A stretch of DNA of 64,000 bases, from positions 620,001 through 684,000 of the forward strand of contig JBBMOL010000279.1 in the NCBI GenBank assembly GCA_037954665.1. The letters are read 5' to 3'. Shown one piece after another: positions 1 through 11,600 of the stretch; the first letter of the stretch is position 1; every line of letters starts with the position of its first letter. The stretch is from Laguncularia racemosa. Lineage: Eukaryota > Streptophyta > Magnoliopsida > Myrtales > Combretaceae. The notes below the pieces were generated by a model. It ran no database searches. It worked only from the letters and a program-made list of their open reading frames with translations, and was not told the DNA's origin. The translations under genes were made by a program, and so were the position numbers.

Positions 1-412
1 GCCCTTTTTACAACATAAGAACCTTCATAATTTAGAGTGAATTTACCTTTTGAATCTTATGCATTAAGTAGAACCATCTTTAATACTAAGTCACCTTCCT
101 TAAAATGTCGTGGCCGCATTTTTTTGTTGAATGCTCGGGCTATCCATTGTTTGTAACATTAGCTATAATGTAATGCAGTGAGTTTTCTTTCATTGATCAA
201 GTTTAATTGATCGATCCTTTTCTTTACCCAATCAAATTCATCTAGTTGTGTCTTCGATAAAACCCTGAAGGATAGGATTTCGACCATAACTAGTAATACT
301 ACCTTAACAACATACACTAGGGAATAGGGAGTGAATCCATTAAATTTTCAAATGGAGGTTCTGTAGGCCATGAATGCGAAGGGTAGCATCACGTGCCAAT
401 CTTTACAAGTGA
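1..412 (-). pseudogene. Tat-1 integrase C-terminal part (outermost host element)
   Basis: This is the end of a Ty3/gypsy integrase, read on the minus strand and running out of the window. Recognisable blocks are KDWHVMLPFAFMAY, then EILSFRVLSKTQLDEFDW, then the FNKKMRPRHF-type C-terminal region. The same blocks occur in Tat-2 at about 59560-59830 and 61272-61400, which identifies the family. Stop codons and small indels interrupt it. The sequence continues, after removal of GP1 (418-46324), at 46330 and rightward, so this is the older element into which the rest of the first nest inserted. Family assignment rests on the Tat-2 comparison and is firm; nothing here is functional. Confidence 0.85.
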
Positions 413-417
413 CAATC

Positions 418-1121
418 TGATACAACAACTAGGATTATACAATCAGATAATCGCTCTGATACTAGAAGATGATACGACACAAACGACAACATAATCAAAT
501 GATTCTAATTCCTAAGCAATAATCCACAATAATCAAAACCAACAATCGAATGAATAAGCAATAAAGAACAATAAACCCTAAACCCTTATTGGATATGACG
601 GATTAGTAAGAGAGTAGTCCTAGTATAGATTTGTTGATATGATGTACAATAATCTAATATCGTCACTTGCCACAATCCTAAGGATTGATAAGAGTAAAAA
701 AATGAAGATCAAACATCAATATGCAATTTCTCAAATGTTTTAAAGTCTCTAAATCCTTACATTATAACATATATATAGCAAAAGGAAACAAAATGCAAAA
801 AGTCACAAAAATCGATTAGTTCGCCTACATTAGCAATCGACTTTATAATGAAAGCTGCTGGCTTTGGAACCATGAGGGCTGCTAGCTTAGGAGGTAAGGC
901 CGCTGGCCTTGAATAGTACACCGTTGGCCTATGTAACTAGCTTAGGTGCTAAAGATGCCGGCCTTGAAGGTCGGCTTAACTCTACACTGGTAGCCTTAAA
1001 TGGCCGATCTAAAGGAAAGTTGTCGACCTTTATGGCTAGCCTAAAGGTGTCCAACTTCGACTCTTGTGATTTGATTTCTACATCGAATAAAGTTGTAAGA
1101 GTCATGATTTGATTCCCATCA
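418..1121 (-). repeat. GP1 3' LTR
   Basis: On the minus strand it begins TGATGGGAATCAAATC at 1121 and ends TTGTATCA at 418. It matches the 5' LTR copy at 45761-46324 plus 35112-35188. The last 52 bases (469 to 418) hold an embedded primer-site-like TAGTATCAGAGC, just after an inner LTR-like end at 470. Bases 840-1060 are rich in short GGC/GCC palindromic units. A 67-codon plus-strand open frame here (909-1112) has no recognisable product and I regard it as chance. Confidence 0.85.
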
Positions 1122-1550
1122 TCTCCTCAAATCTGTGAAAGATTTAACCTCTAATTTGATTGTTCCTCTATTTTAGCTAAGCATTTCTAAGAATCCCCTG
1201 GATTGAAAATTTTTCTCTACAATTGTTTGTTGTCTTGAAGTCATGGCTACACTAAAGACTTCTGAATTACCTGTAGCTGATTCACTCCATTTAGGTCATT
1301 CCCCAGTCCTTTCCTCTTTATTAATAAGGACTTCTTGTCAGTGGCTTTATTGATTTGCTCTTGGGTTTCATGTACCTCAATTGGTGACATAGGACTTTGA
1401 ACAACTCATTTACCATCCTTTTGAAACATATAGATGTTTCTAAACCTATCATGCAACACTCCCTTGTCAAATAACCAAGGTATACCTAATAATATGTATG
1501 ATGTGCACATAGGGAGAACATCACAATCAACTATATCCTGGTACTTTTTC
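1122..1550 (-). pseudogene. GP1 protease C-terminal half and polypurine tract
   Basis: Read on the minus strand from 1550: KKYQDIVDCDVLPMC, TSYILLGIPWLFDKGVLHD and RNIYMFQKDGK. This is the flap and C-terminal part of a retropepsin, colinear with PRX-2 at 50240-50370. It continues the protease fragment at 20184 once PRX-1 is removed. Downstream of the protease the reading frame decays. A purine-rich tract (GATTTGAGGAGA, at about 1122-1133) directly abuts the 3' LTR. No polymerase or integrase lies between. Type call is firm; coding is broken by stops. Confidence 0.8.
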
Positions 1551-2589
1551 TGATAGGAATTAAAATCCGATAAGACCTATCATTAGGGTAAGAACTAAAG
1601 AATTTCGAATCTTGGAGATGAGGACCCATTTTGAGCAAATCGACCCTGGAATTTTTCGTTTACTAACCTCTTTTATCTTATTCATGTATTTTATATTACA
1701 ATAGGAATACTTATCATGCTTTACAGGGCGGTGGATAAATTCACTCAGACTTAGCTTATGGGTTATCTATGGACCGACCTGAACCGGTGATAAGTTGGGC
1801 CGACGAATCCTATGGAAGAGCTCGCATGATGAAGACTATTTTCTTTTATTTTGTAATTGTTCTATGGACTATTTATGTTGTATTTTTCTTTTGGGACACT
1901 TTCATTTTATTGTAATTTCCATTTAGGACCGGCTACCTTAAAAGTGGTAAAATTGTAATTTCTGACCATTTTCTAACCCTAGGAGTGGCAAGTATAAATA
2001 CTTGCTTATAGTAGGGTTTGAAGAGGCCAAATTTTTTAGATTTTGAACATCACTTTTCGTGAGAGGGCTTAGGGTTTCCTAAATCCAATTTCTCTTATCA
2101 ATTTCAATTTCTAGGAGTTGAAATTGTGGCGAGTGCAACAAAGGGTAATTGTGAGTAGTATCAATTCCTTTTTTGTTGTGTTTCCATTTCATCACTAGTG
2201 AGTCATATCTAGGGTTGATTTGGATTTTTCTTGGTTAGATTTTTTATTGTATTTGCGATCAATTATCTTGTTATAAGATTGATTGTTTTAGTACTTGATA
2301 TCATCATCTTCATTGGTGACGTGAATTGGTAATTGTAGGAAGAAGTTGAAATCGCGGTTGTGATCTATTCCTCTTGATTTGATTCACGCGGATTTCACTT
2401 ATAATTGTTGTTATTTGGTGAAGATTACATATATGAATTGTTAATTGCATCATTTCACCTTCAGATTTTCATCAAAATTCCATTAGGGTCACGCAATTTA
2501 TTGATTCCATTAGACCGGATTTAATTGTGAGTTGGGGTTTGTTTATTTGATTCATTTGCATGTTCTTGGGCTTGGTTTTGAGCACATCA
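1551..2589 (+). repeat. PRX-1 5' LTR
   Basis: It begins TGATAGGAAT and ends GCACATCA. The 3' copy (18059-20178) ends at the same GCACATCA, followed directly by the target duplication, which fixes the 3' limit at 2589. A TATAAATA box at about 1994-2001 lies downstream of a conserved AGTGGCAAG and is the probable promoter. The same box and spacing recur in every LTR of the family in the window. Confidence 0.85.
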
Positions 2590-2791
2590 TCTTTTGGTAT
2601 CAGGGCTATTTCATATTTGGATTTAAGATTGAACACACTATTGTTGTCGAATTGGTTCAAAAGCATTGAGATTTGACGCTAATGTTCATGAGATTGAAGC
2701 TAGTTTGAATGACATTGTCTAAGTGTCTTTCAATCTTGGTTTTTGTGTGCTTAAACTTGGTTTTAGGCACATCATCTTTTGGTATCAGAGC
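2590..2791 (+). other. Two primer-binding sites in tandem, 185 bases apart
   Basis: Site 1 (2595-2606, TGGTATCAGGGC) follows the true LTR end by five bases and differs at one base from the complement of the initiator tRNA-Met 3' end. Site 2 (2780-2791, TGGTATCAGAGC) is perfect and follows a second LTR-like end, AGGCACATCA, at 2765-2774. The 185 bases from 2590 to 2774 lie outside the LTR in PRX-1, but the matching 186 bases are part of both LTRs of PRX-2. The sites are seen directly; their use as alternative primer sites is inferred. Confidence 0.8.
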
Positions 2792-3588
2792 ATGAGGTTT
2801 AAGAGGAGGGATTTGCAAATTGAATTTCGAAAATTTAGGGTTCTTGAGTTTACATTTTGATTTCGAAATTAAAAGTGGAAAATTGAATTGTTTATGTGAT
2901 TGCTTGAAGTGGCGTGATTGTCTTGTTTAGGAAGTTGAAGTTGCGGCTTGTTGAGTGATTTTTGAATATTTGTTGAAGCCTCTTTGTTGTGGAATTCACC
3001 GTGAAGAAAAGGGGAAAGATAGTGCACTTGTGAATACAATTTCAGAAGTACAATTGTGTAGGAAGAGAATTGTGATTCTTATATTGTTTGAATTCAGAAT
3101 TGGGCAGAGCATTTGCAATTTCTAGATTTGAGTAGTGTGGAAGAATGGAAGTTATTTGATTTTCAAAACAAGCATTAAGAGTGAAGGAGTTAATGTGTAT
3201 TTGTTTGAATTTGAAAATCATTTCTTACCAATTGTGGAAGAGTTGCAATTAGTGAAGTGGTTTGATTTTCAAATTTGAATTGTTGTTATTTTTGTGTATG
3301 AGTTGCGGATTGCTTTGGTGTTTTATAGTGGCAAGGAAGTGTATACTTTGAAGTATTGTGTGTAGAGTTGTTCTTACAAAAAAAAAAATTGTGGAAGTTG
3401 TTGCACTGTGGTTGTATGTGTATGAATTGTGGTGTAAAAAGGAGTATTGAATTGTTGGCGTTGTGTTTGTGTGTTGAGTGAGGGAATTACCATTTGTGAA
3501 TTTGTGGAAGTTGTGTGGAGTAAGGTGCTACACATTGAGGCTAAAGTGTGAGAGTGTAGTGCATGGATAGCAAACCGTGAAGGGGAAA

Positions 3589-4511
3589 TGATGTGAGATC
3601 GGTTTGATCGGATTCCTAACTGATACAAACCACGCCAACATGTGACGAAACCCAATACCAATACGTTCGGAATTCGTTACCTAAGATGCCGAACACCCTC
3701 AAGTGGAAACCATGACCCGTTGTCTATAAGCGAGACAAGAACCTTGGTATAATATGAAGATGCCACAATCGGGATGAAAAACCGATTGATAAGTCGAGAT
3801 GAACGCCACGGAAATAAAATCCGATAAGTTCTAGGTTAGTTCTTTAAAGAACCAAGAGAAGGAATTCTCTCAAAAGTTTTTTTCAAACTTCAATGTTCTA
3901 TCTTCTATATTCTAACCCTAGGAGCTTTATATTAGGGTTTACAATTCGTAAAAATAAAGCCCAAAACGACATAACTTAGATAAGTTGCGTAAAAATCAAC
4001 AAAACAAACATGTAGGCCGGCGGCCTTGGAGCCGGCCTTGAGCCGGTGTTGAATATACACGACCAACGTTGGAAATGTACATGACCATGTACTTCTAGCC
4101 GTGTATCTTTCTATGGAAATCTTGCCAATGTACACGACTGTGTACTTCTAGTCGTGTATCTTTCTGTGGAAATCTTGACAACATACACGGTCGTGCCTTT
4201 AAACCGTGTATACGACCGTGTATGATTCTGTGTAATCTCCAGACTCCTACATGGCCGTGCCTTGTAAAGACATGCCCTCTTTACCCCGTATCCGGTATGA
4301 CTTGTACAAGAGCAAGGGCATTCCATGGTTGTTCCAATCCTTTCCAACTTCATGATTGCCCCAATCCTTTCTGACTTCATAGACATCCTTTATCAACCCA
4401 TTAAGTGCTTCCTTGAATCGTTTTGCTCGAGTTCTTGTGATAGGTCCAGGTGTCACTTCAAGAGGATCCACATTCCATCTTTTGGCTTGGCTCCCATCAT
4501 GGTTCTCATCA
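3589..4511 (-). repeat. Solo LTR a (CRM-1 family) in PRX-1 leader
   Basis: A 923-bp LTR bounded by TGATG and CATCA, with perfect target duplications GGAAA at 3584-3588 and 4512-4516 and no internal sequence. It is a close relative of the CRM-1 LTRs at 5536-6423 and 16357-17244, in the same (minus) orientation. On the minus strand it still encodes the tail of the CRM-1 polyprotein (DPLEVTPGPITRTRAKRF, at about 4417-4471). It also carries GGCCGG palindromes near 4015-4050 and CACGAC/GTCGTG repeats near 4060-4260. Confidence 0.9.
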
Positions 4512-5091
4512 GGAAAAGTGGTGTTTCAATTATGAAGTGAAATTGTGCAGTGTGTGCATTTTCGAAAAGTGGAGGAATTACAATTATTATTTTTAGATTT
4601 CAAATCAGAATTGAAAGTGTACATTAAGAGGTCAATTTGAAATGTCAAATACACATTAAGTCATAGTTAATTGTGTATCTTTTGAATTTGAAAAAAAAAA
4701 AGAAAAGCCTCTTACCATTTGTGGAACATTGCAATTATTGAACTCATTTTGAATTTGAAATTTGAGTTGCCTTTATTGTTGAAGTTGCGGTTTTGATATT
4801 TGTGTGGAAGTGGGGAAAGTGCATCGTGGCTTGAAGAGGAGTGTATATAGTGTTGTGTTTTCATAAACTTAGTGAAGGGTGTGTACATTTGATTGGTTAT
4901 TATATGTGTTGTCAAGGATATTGCTAGTGGTGTTAACATATTGGGACCATGAGTAGAAGGGAAGTTGTATGGTGGTAAATGGTGTGTTGTGTATGTGTTT
5001 AATTGCTTCAAATTGTGTATTTAAGTAGTGAGAAGTCAAGGTAAGAAAAAGGAAAGTGAGTAATAGAATTTGAAATTCAAACGAGCCATTA

Positions 5092-5128
5092 AAGTGTGAA
5101 AGTAATTGAACTAGTTACTTAAACACTT
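5092..5128 (+). promoter_or_regulatory. Conserved leader hairpin upstream of PRX-1 coding start
   Basis: AAGTGT pairs with ACACTT, then a two-base internal bulge, then AAGTAA pairs with TTACTT around a nine-base loop. The same structure is found at 49716-49752 (PRX-2) and, slightly weakened, at 23323-23360 (GP2), always 190-320 bases before the start codon. A packaging, dimerisation or translation signal is possible; the role is inferred. Confidence 0.5.
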
Positions 5129-5250
5129 GTTGTTGAATTTAATTCTATCTACTTGAAAGTAGTTGAGTGTACTTCATTTGTGACTTGGTTGTGTACTTGA
5201 ACCTTGGAAGTGTGAAGATAATTATTGTATTGTTGGATTTGAACACAATC

Positions 5251-5535
5251 ATGTCTAGTGAAATGTTTCATTATGCTAATGTATTGCACCGGACATTGAC
5301 TGCATTTACTACTAAGGATGACGAACAAAGGGAAAACTTGTTCCATATTTCTTGTAGGGTACAAGGAAATTTATGTGTCCTTATAGTTGATGGTGGTAGT
5401 TGTACCAATGTGGTAGCAACATCGTTAGTATCGAAACTAAAACTTACTACTACTCCACATCCTGAACCGTATACGTTGCATTGGCTTATTGATTAGGGGA
5501 GTTTGCATGTGACCCATAGAGCTAGGGTACCATTT
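5251..5535 (+). pseudogene. PRX-1 start codon and protease N-terminal half
   Basis: The frame opens MSSEMFHYANVLHRTL and reaches the retropepsin active-site region VDGGSCTNVVATSLVSKLKL within about 60 residues. There is no capsid or zinc knuckle between, although GP2 and GP1 have both there. An in-frame TAG (5494-5496) replaces what is CAG in PRX-2. The frame resumes with HVTHRARVPF and is then cut by CRM-1 at 5536; it continues at 17245. The start is chosen because MSS followed by E or D is also the start of the GP2 gag and of PRX-2. Aspartic-protease assignment is by motif. Confidence 0.75.
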
Positions 5536-6423
5536 TGATGTGAGATCGGTTTAATCGGATTCCTAACTGATACGAACCACGCCAACGTGTGACGAAACCT
5601 AATACCAATGCGTTCGAAATTCGTTACCTAAGATGCCAAACACCATCAAGTGGAAACCGCGACCCGTTGTCTATAAGCAAGACAAGAACCTTAGTATAAT
5701 ATGAAGACGCCACAATCGGGATGAAAGACCGATTGATAAGTCGGGATGAACGCCATGGAATAAAAATCTGATAAGTTCTAGATTAGTTCTTTAAAGAACC
5801 AAGAGAGGAATTCTCTCAAAAGTGTTTTCAAACTTTCAATGTTGTATGTTCTATATTTTAAATGTTCTAAACCCTAGGAGCTTTATATTAGGGTTTACAA
5901 TTCGTAACAATAAAGGCCTAAAACGACATCACTTCAATAAGTGTGTAAAAATAACAAAACAAGACGTGAAGGCCGGCATCGGAGAGATACACGGCCGTAT
6001 ACTTTGGCCGTGTATAATTCTGTGGAACTTCTTGACAATATACACGACCTTGTACTTCTAGTCGTGTATCTTTCTGTGGAAATTCTTGACACCATACACG
6101 GCCGTGCCTTTGAACCGTGTATATGACTGTGTATGATTCTATGTAACCTCCAGACTCCTACACGGCCGTGCCTTGTAAAGACACGGCCTCTTCACTCCGT
6201 ATCCGGTATGACTTGTGCAAGAGCAAAGGCATTCCCATGGTTGTTCCAATCCATTCTAGCTCCATGATTGCTCCAATCCTTTCCGACTTCATGGACATCC
6301 TTTATCAACCCGTTAAGTGCTTCCTTGAATCATTTTGCTCGATTTCTTGTGATCAGTCCAGCTGGCACTTCAAGAGCATCCACATTCCATCTTCCGGCTT
6401 GGCTCCCATCATGGATCTCATCA
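5536..6423 (-). repeat. CRM-1 3' LTR
   Basis: 888 bp, TGATG to ATCA. On the minus strand its first ~95 bases encode the polyprotein end. Bases 5985-6180 hold repeated CACGGCCGTG-type palindromes within a roughly 60-base unit of the form TACACGRCCGTGTA. It is nearly colinear with the 5' copy at 16357-17244. Confidence 0.92.
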
Positions 6424-8363
6424 TTCCCCTCCTCTTGAAAAGGATTTGTCCTCAAATCATCACCTGCATCAAAAGGACTCAGATTAGTAACATTAAATGT
6501 GGCACTTACTTGATACTCACCTGGTAAATCTATCTTGTATGCATTATCATTGATGCGCTCCAGAATTTGAAATGGTCCATCGCCTCTAGGAAGTAGTTTA
6601 GATCGATGCTGCACAGGAAACCGCTCTTTGCGCATGTGAACCCAAACCCAGTCTCCAGGTTCAAAAACAGCTTGTCGACGACCTTTGTTGGCTTGTTTCA
6701 CATATTGCTCTGTCCTTCGCTCAATGTTTAGCCTTGCCTTCTCATGGATCTGTTTAACAAATTCCGCTTTCTTCTTGCCATCTAGATTAACATACTCAGA
6801 AATAGGCAAAGGTGATAAATCCAAAGGAGTTAGTGGATTAAAACCATACAAAATTTCAAAAGGAGTAAATTTAGTAGCAGAATGCACTGTACGATTATAG
6901 GCAAATTCAACATGAGGTAAACAATCCTCCCAACTTTTAATATTCTTTTTAATGACAGCCCTCAACAAAGTAGATAAAGTTCGATTTACTACCTCAGTTT
7001 GACCATCAGTCTGTGGATGACAAGTAGTAGAAAACAATAACTTAGTTCCTAACTTAGCCCATAATGTCTTCCAGAAGTAGCTCAAGAACTTAGCATCTCT
7101 ATCTGATACGATTGTTCTAGGCATACCATGTAATCTCACAACTTCCCTAAAGAACAAATTGGCAATATTGCAAGCATCATCTGTTTTGTGACAAGGAATG
7201 AAATGTGCCATCTTAGAGAATCCATCCACAACTACAAAAATAGAATCCCGACCATGTCTAGACCTAGGTAATCTTAACACAAAATATATGGAAATATCTA
7301 CCCAAGGCTCATGAGGAATTGGAAGTAGGGTATGAAGCCCTTGAGGTTGGACTCTAGATTTCGCTTGCTTACACGTGACACATCGCTCACAAATCCTCTC
7401 AACATCTCGTTTCATGTGAGGCCAATAGAAGTGTTCCTGCAATACCCCTAAGGTTTTAGCTACTCCAAAATGTCCCACTAAACCTCCTCCATGAGACTCC
7501 CTCACTAGTAATTTCTTTAAAGAACAAATTGGAATGCATAGCTTACTCTCCCTAAACAAGAATCCTTCATGTTTATAAAATTTACCATGCCCACTCTTCT
7601 CACAATGCACATACTCCTCACAAAAATCTCGATCAGCAGCATACAATTCTTTAATGTGCTCAAAACCAAGCAATCTAGAACTAAGAGCATACCTTCTAGA
7701 AAGTGCATCAGCAATAACATTCTCTTTACCTTGCTTGTAGTGGATGACATATGGAAATGTTTTGATGAACTCCACCCAACGAGCATGCCTTTTGTTCAGC
7801 TTGTGTTGCCCCTTCAAGTATTTCAAGGATTCATGATCAGTGTGGATCACGAACTCTTTTGGCCAAAGGTAGTATTGCCACGTCTCCAGGGCTCAAACCA
7901 ATGCATATAACTCCTTGTCATAAGTAGGGTAATTCAAGGTTTCCCCACTTAGCTTCTCACTAAAGAATGTGATTGGTCTTCTCTCTTGCATAAGCACTGC
8001 TCCAATACCTAATCCTAAAGCATCACACTCAATTTCAAACGTTTTAGCAAAATTAGGTAAAGCAAGTAATGGCGCCTGAGTCAGCTTATTTTTAAGCGTC
8101 TGAAAGGCCTTCTCTTGTTGCTCTTCCCATCTAAACCCCACGTTCTTCTTAATTACCTCAGTAAGTGGAGCTACAATGGTGCTGAAATCCTTCACAAATC
8201 TCTTGTAAAAACTCGCTAGTCCATGGAAACTCCGCACATTACTTACATTAGTTGGACTAGGCCATTCTTGGATAGCACGAATCTTTTCTTCATCAACCTG
8301 TATTCCCTGTGCACTAACAACAAAACCAAGAAACACAAGTTTGTCTGTGCAAAAAGTGCACTT
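6330..8363 (-). pseudogene. CRM-1 RT end, RNase H and integrase
   Basis: From 8363 on the minus strand: the end of reverse transcriptase (FCTDKLVFLGFVVSAQG), then RNase H (ECDALG, DKELYALV, HTDHESLKYLKGQ, ADALSRR). Integrase follows with an HHCC finger ending CERCVTCK, a core with VVDGFSKMAHF, SDRDAKF and QTDGQTEVVNR, and the C-terminal DGPFQILERINDNAYKIDLP. A TGA at 7893-7895 replaces an arginine codon inside RNase H. The first catalytic aspartate of the DDE core, expected in an ISMDFVLGLP-type motif, is tyrosine here (ISIYFVLRLP). A TGA at 6330-6332, where the 5' LTR has CGA, cuts the LTR-encoded tail after ITRNRAK. Inactive by all three changes. Confidence 0.9.
6424..6437 (-). other. CRM-1 polypurine tract
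   Basis: On the minus strand AGAGGAGGGGAA lies immediately before the 3' LTR start TGATGAG. It overlaps codons of the polyprotein, because the frame continues through it into the LTR. Confidence 0.8.
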
Positions 8364-8636
8364 CTTGAGGTTAGCATTTTTTTTTTTTAAAGCCAAGGTA
8401 GCTATTGTATTTATTTATTAGTTTCAAAAGTCCTTACAGAGAGCAGTATTTAAAAATACAGTACAAAATGCATTCTCCCAAATGGAAAATGGATACAAAA
8501 TCTGTGAATAAAATGAATAAAGAGACTATCGACTTCTTATGTATGGACACCTAGATAAATCTAGGAGGTAGATACCTCTGAGTCTTCCCGGGAGATCTTG
8601 CCAGCGCATAATTCTAATACGATCCAGTTGAGTTGC

Positions 8637-11600
8637 TTATTTAGGAAGACCGTCCGCCAAGGAATTTGCTTCACGATACACATGAACAACAGAAGCCGAT
8701 AGTGATTGCATCAGGTTCCTTGCCTCCATTATTTTAGGGGACAATTGCCACGGACACACTGTTTTGCCTTGAAAGTAAGACACAAGTAGCACATTTCCAG
8801 TTTGAATCTATGTTGGGGAGATATTATTGGCAGCACATGAGCGTAGGCCAAAAAGAATACCCTCCAAATCCATAGATAACGCATTTGGAGTATCCAGTGC
8901 ACGTTGCATTTCTGAATGTATAAATGAGCCATCATTTCGTTGTAAAATGTATGCCCAAGCCGCTCTATCTAAAGTATATGAACCAGCAGAATTTATGACA
9001 TAACCTGATGTAGGCTTCAGCCACTTGACAATTATTCGGCTTCTCGCTTTCACCTCTAAAGTGGTTGCAAATTGGTGCTTAATAACCTCAACTTCCCGTA
9101 TAGAGCTCGCTTTAGGAGAGTAAGATCTAAGAGTTAAAATCAGCTGATCCTTAACCAGATGGAAGAGGGTTCCAATTGAGGTTGCGTGTCCTTCAAAAAT
9201 CATTCTATTTCGAGCCTTCCATAACTCCCAGCATATAAAGGACGGTGTTAACTGGCATAGCAAGCTAAAAACAGTTCCCTTTGAATGCTTTTGAAACCAA
9301 CTTTGTATCATATTCCATAAACCAGCAACTGGGGAAATTTGAATTTCCAACCAACTAGCCATAAGGAACCATAAGTCTTTAGCAACTTTACATTTGAGGA
9401 AAAGATGTTGTATGGATTCCTTCTCAATCAAACATAAAGGGCACCTAGAGGGATTCAGGAAAAAGCCAAAGCCACAAAGGACCTCCGGAAATGCATATAA
9501 CTTATTAAATAAATGCCACATGAAAATGCAAATCCGAAGAGGCAAAAAGTGGTGCATAAGCTTATCAAATAATTGAATGAAATGCTGTCTTGGCCTAACC
9601 CATTCATATGCAGTTTTGTAACTAAATGCACCAGTAACAGAGGACATCCATATTCGATGATTACCTTGGAAACATGTATTTCGTGCAGCAATGTCATGTA
9701 CAGCCTGAATACGCCACCAAGAAGTAAGCTTCCTTGATGATTCAGACAGTGAAACAACGAACTTTGCCCAAAGGCTTTTACCATGTTCTAGTTTCCACCA
9801 TAGCTTCAATGAGGCAGCTGTGATCATTGAGGAAAAATCCCGGATTCCAAGACCATTTTCATTCGAAGGAAAAGTAATTCTATGCCAAGCCCTCCAATGT
9901 TTATTTTTGCCATAGTTTGAAGATCCCCATAAAAATTCTTAGCATCTATTTTCAAGCTTCTTAATCACCGATTTTGGAGGCTGAATAGTAGTGAGCGTGT
10001 GAAAAGGAATAGCTTGCAAAACATGGCGAATGAGAATTAGTCTACCCCCAGGTGACAAGATCTTGTTAAACTAGTGGCCAAGTTTTCGTTCATAGCTATC
10101 AATCAAATGGGAGAAATAACTCTCCCTTACTCGACCCTTATACAGTTGGCATCCTAAATATAGAAAGGGGAATGAACCACAAGGAATGCCAAGGGAAGCC
10201 GAGACTTGTTGGAGATATCTTGGGGAATGATTGTAAGGAGGAATGAAAAAGCTCTTGGCCTTGCTAATTTTCTGTCCAGAGCCCAATTCATAATCAATAA
10301 AGAACCTATTTAGATGCAGTAAGGACCTTTTATCCCCTCGAATGAACACCAAGATGTCGTCTGCAAAGCTAAGATGTGTTACTTTAATTGAATTAGATGC
10401 TGGAGTACCAAAATGAAGTATTTGCCCTATCTCATCAAGATTTTTAAGTCTTCGAGATAAAGCTTCTGAAATTAACATGAAAAGATATGGAGATAACGGA
10501 TCACCCTGTTTGATACCCCTTGAGGCTTGGAAAAAACCAACCGGACCTCCATTCAAGATGATTGAAAACCAAGCGGCTCTTAGATTACCCAAGATGAGTT
10601 TGACGAAGTGATGTGCAAAACCAAATTTTAGCATTAAATTATGAAGAAATGACCATGAAACCTGATCAAAAGCCTTCATCATTTCCATCTTGATTATTAG
10701 ATTTCCGCCTCTTGAGGGATGTTCTAAAAATTGGGCAAGATCTTTAGCAAGGAGGATGTTCTCTGTTATGTCTCGACCACTCAAAAAGGCCGACTGCTCC
10801 GGTGAAATTATGGATGGCAAAACTGGCTTCAATCTTTCTGTCAGGACCTTTGTAAAAATTTTGTTCAAGAAATTGCAGAGACTTATCGGTCTGTAACCGG
10901 CGAATGACGTTGTAGATTGCTTTTTAGGCAGCAGCACAATGAAGGTACTTGCAACCGCCCTAGGAATCGGGGTACCAGCCATAAAATCTCGAGTAGCAGC
11001 TAGGAGATCTCGTTCTATTATGTTCCAACAAGAGCGATAGAAGATGCCCCCGTACCCGTCAACTCCAGGCGAGCTATCGGAGTCTAAGCCAAAAACAGCC
11101 CTTTTTAACTCCGGACCCTCAATTGGACATAACAATGATCTGTTATCTTCAGTGGATATTAAAGTTGGAATATTAGCAAGCAGCCTATTCTCAGCACCTA
11201 CATCATCACCAACATGCTGTTGCCGTAGAAGATTGGAAAAAAATTGAATAGCTTCTGCCTCCAATTCAGTAGGGGATGAGATCCAGTTACCGCTTCCATT
11301 TTTAATCGCATGAATCCCCATTTTGGAACGGCGATCTGCAACAAAAGCATGGAATAAAGTGGAATTTTCATCTCCGTCCCGGAACCACTTTATTTTTTAT
11401 TTCTGCTACAAGTAATCTGTATGTTCCCTGAGGCATGAAAAAATATTTGATTTCAACCGTTCCAGATTGGTTCTGTCCTCCACTACTCCCGTCTCCTCAT
11501 ACAGCTGTTCAAGAGTTGAAACCTGATCTTCGGCTTCATTTAGATTGCGGAAAACATCACCAAAATGTTGTTTATTCCAATCTTTAAGACGCAACTTGAG

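Larger units (their letters stand above)
2792..5250 (+). other. PRX-1 untranslated leader (interrupted by solo LTR a)
   Basis: About 1.5 kb of T/G-rich sequence after removal of 3589-4511, without a believable long frame. It is alignable in blocks to the leaders of PRX-2 (48696-49939), PRX-3 (63441 onward) and GP2 (22616-23644). Shared blocks include a GTGGAAGTTG-type purine-rich run and a hairpin just before the coding start. The minus-strand frames at 3374-3661 and 4712-5011 are low-complexity shadows. Confidence 0.7.

Noticed and set aside
3374..3661. 95-codon minus-strand frame rich in H, T and S
   Set aside because: A reverse shadow of the T/G-rich leader. It crosses the boundary of solo LTR a and has no homologue in the PRX-2 leader.
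4712..5011. 99-codon minus-strand frame in the PRX-1 leader
   Set aside because: Low-complexity reverse complement of the leader; not kept in PRX-2 or PRX-3.
6685..6900. Several plus-strand frames across 6685-15750
   Set aside because: They are antisense to the CRM-1 polyprotein and LINE ORFs and show no domains of their own.
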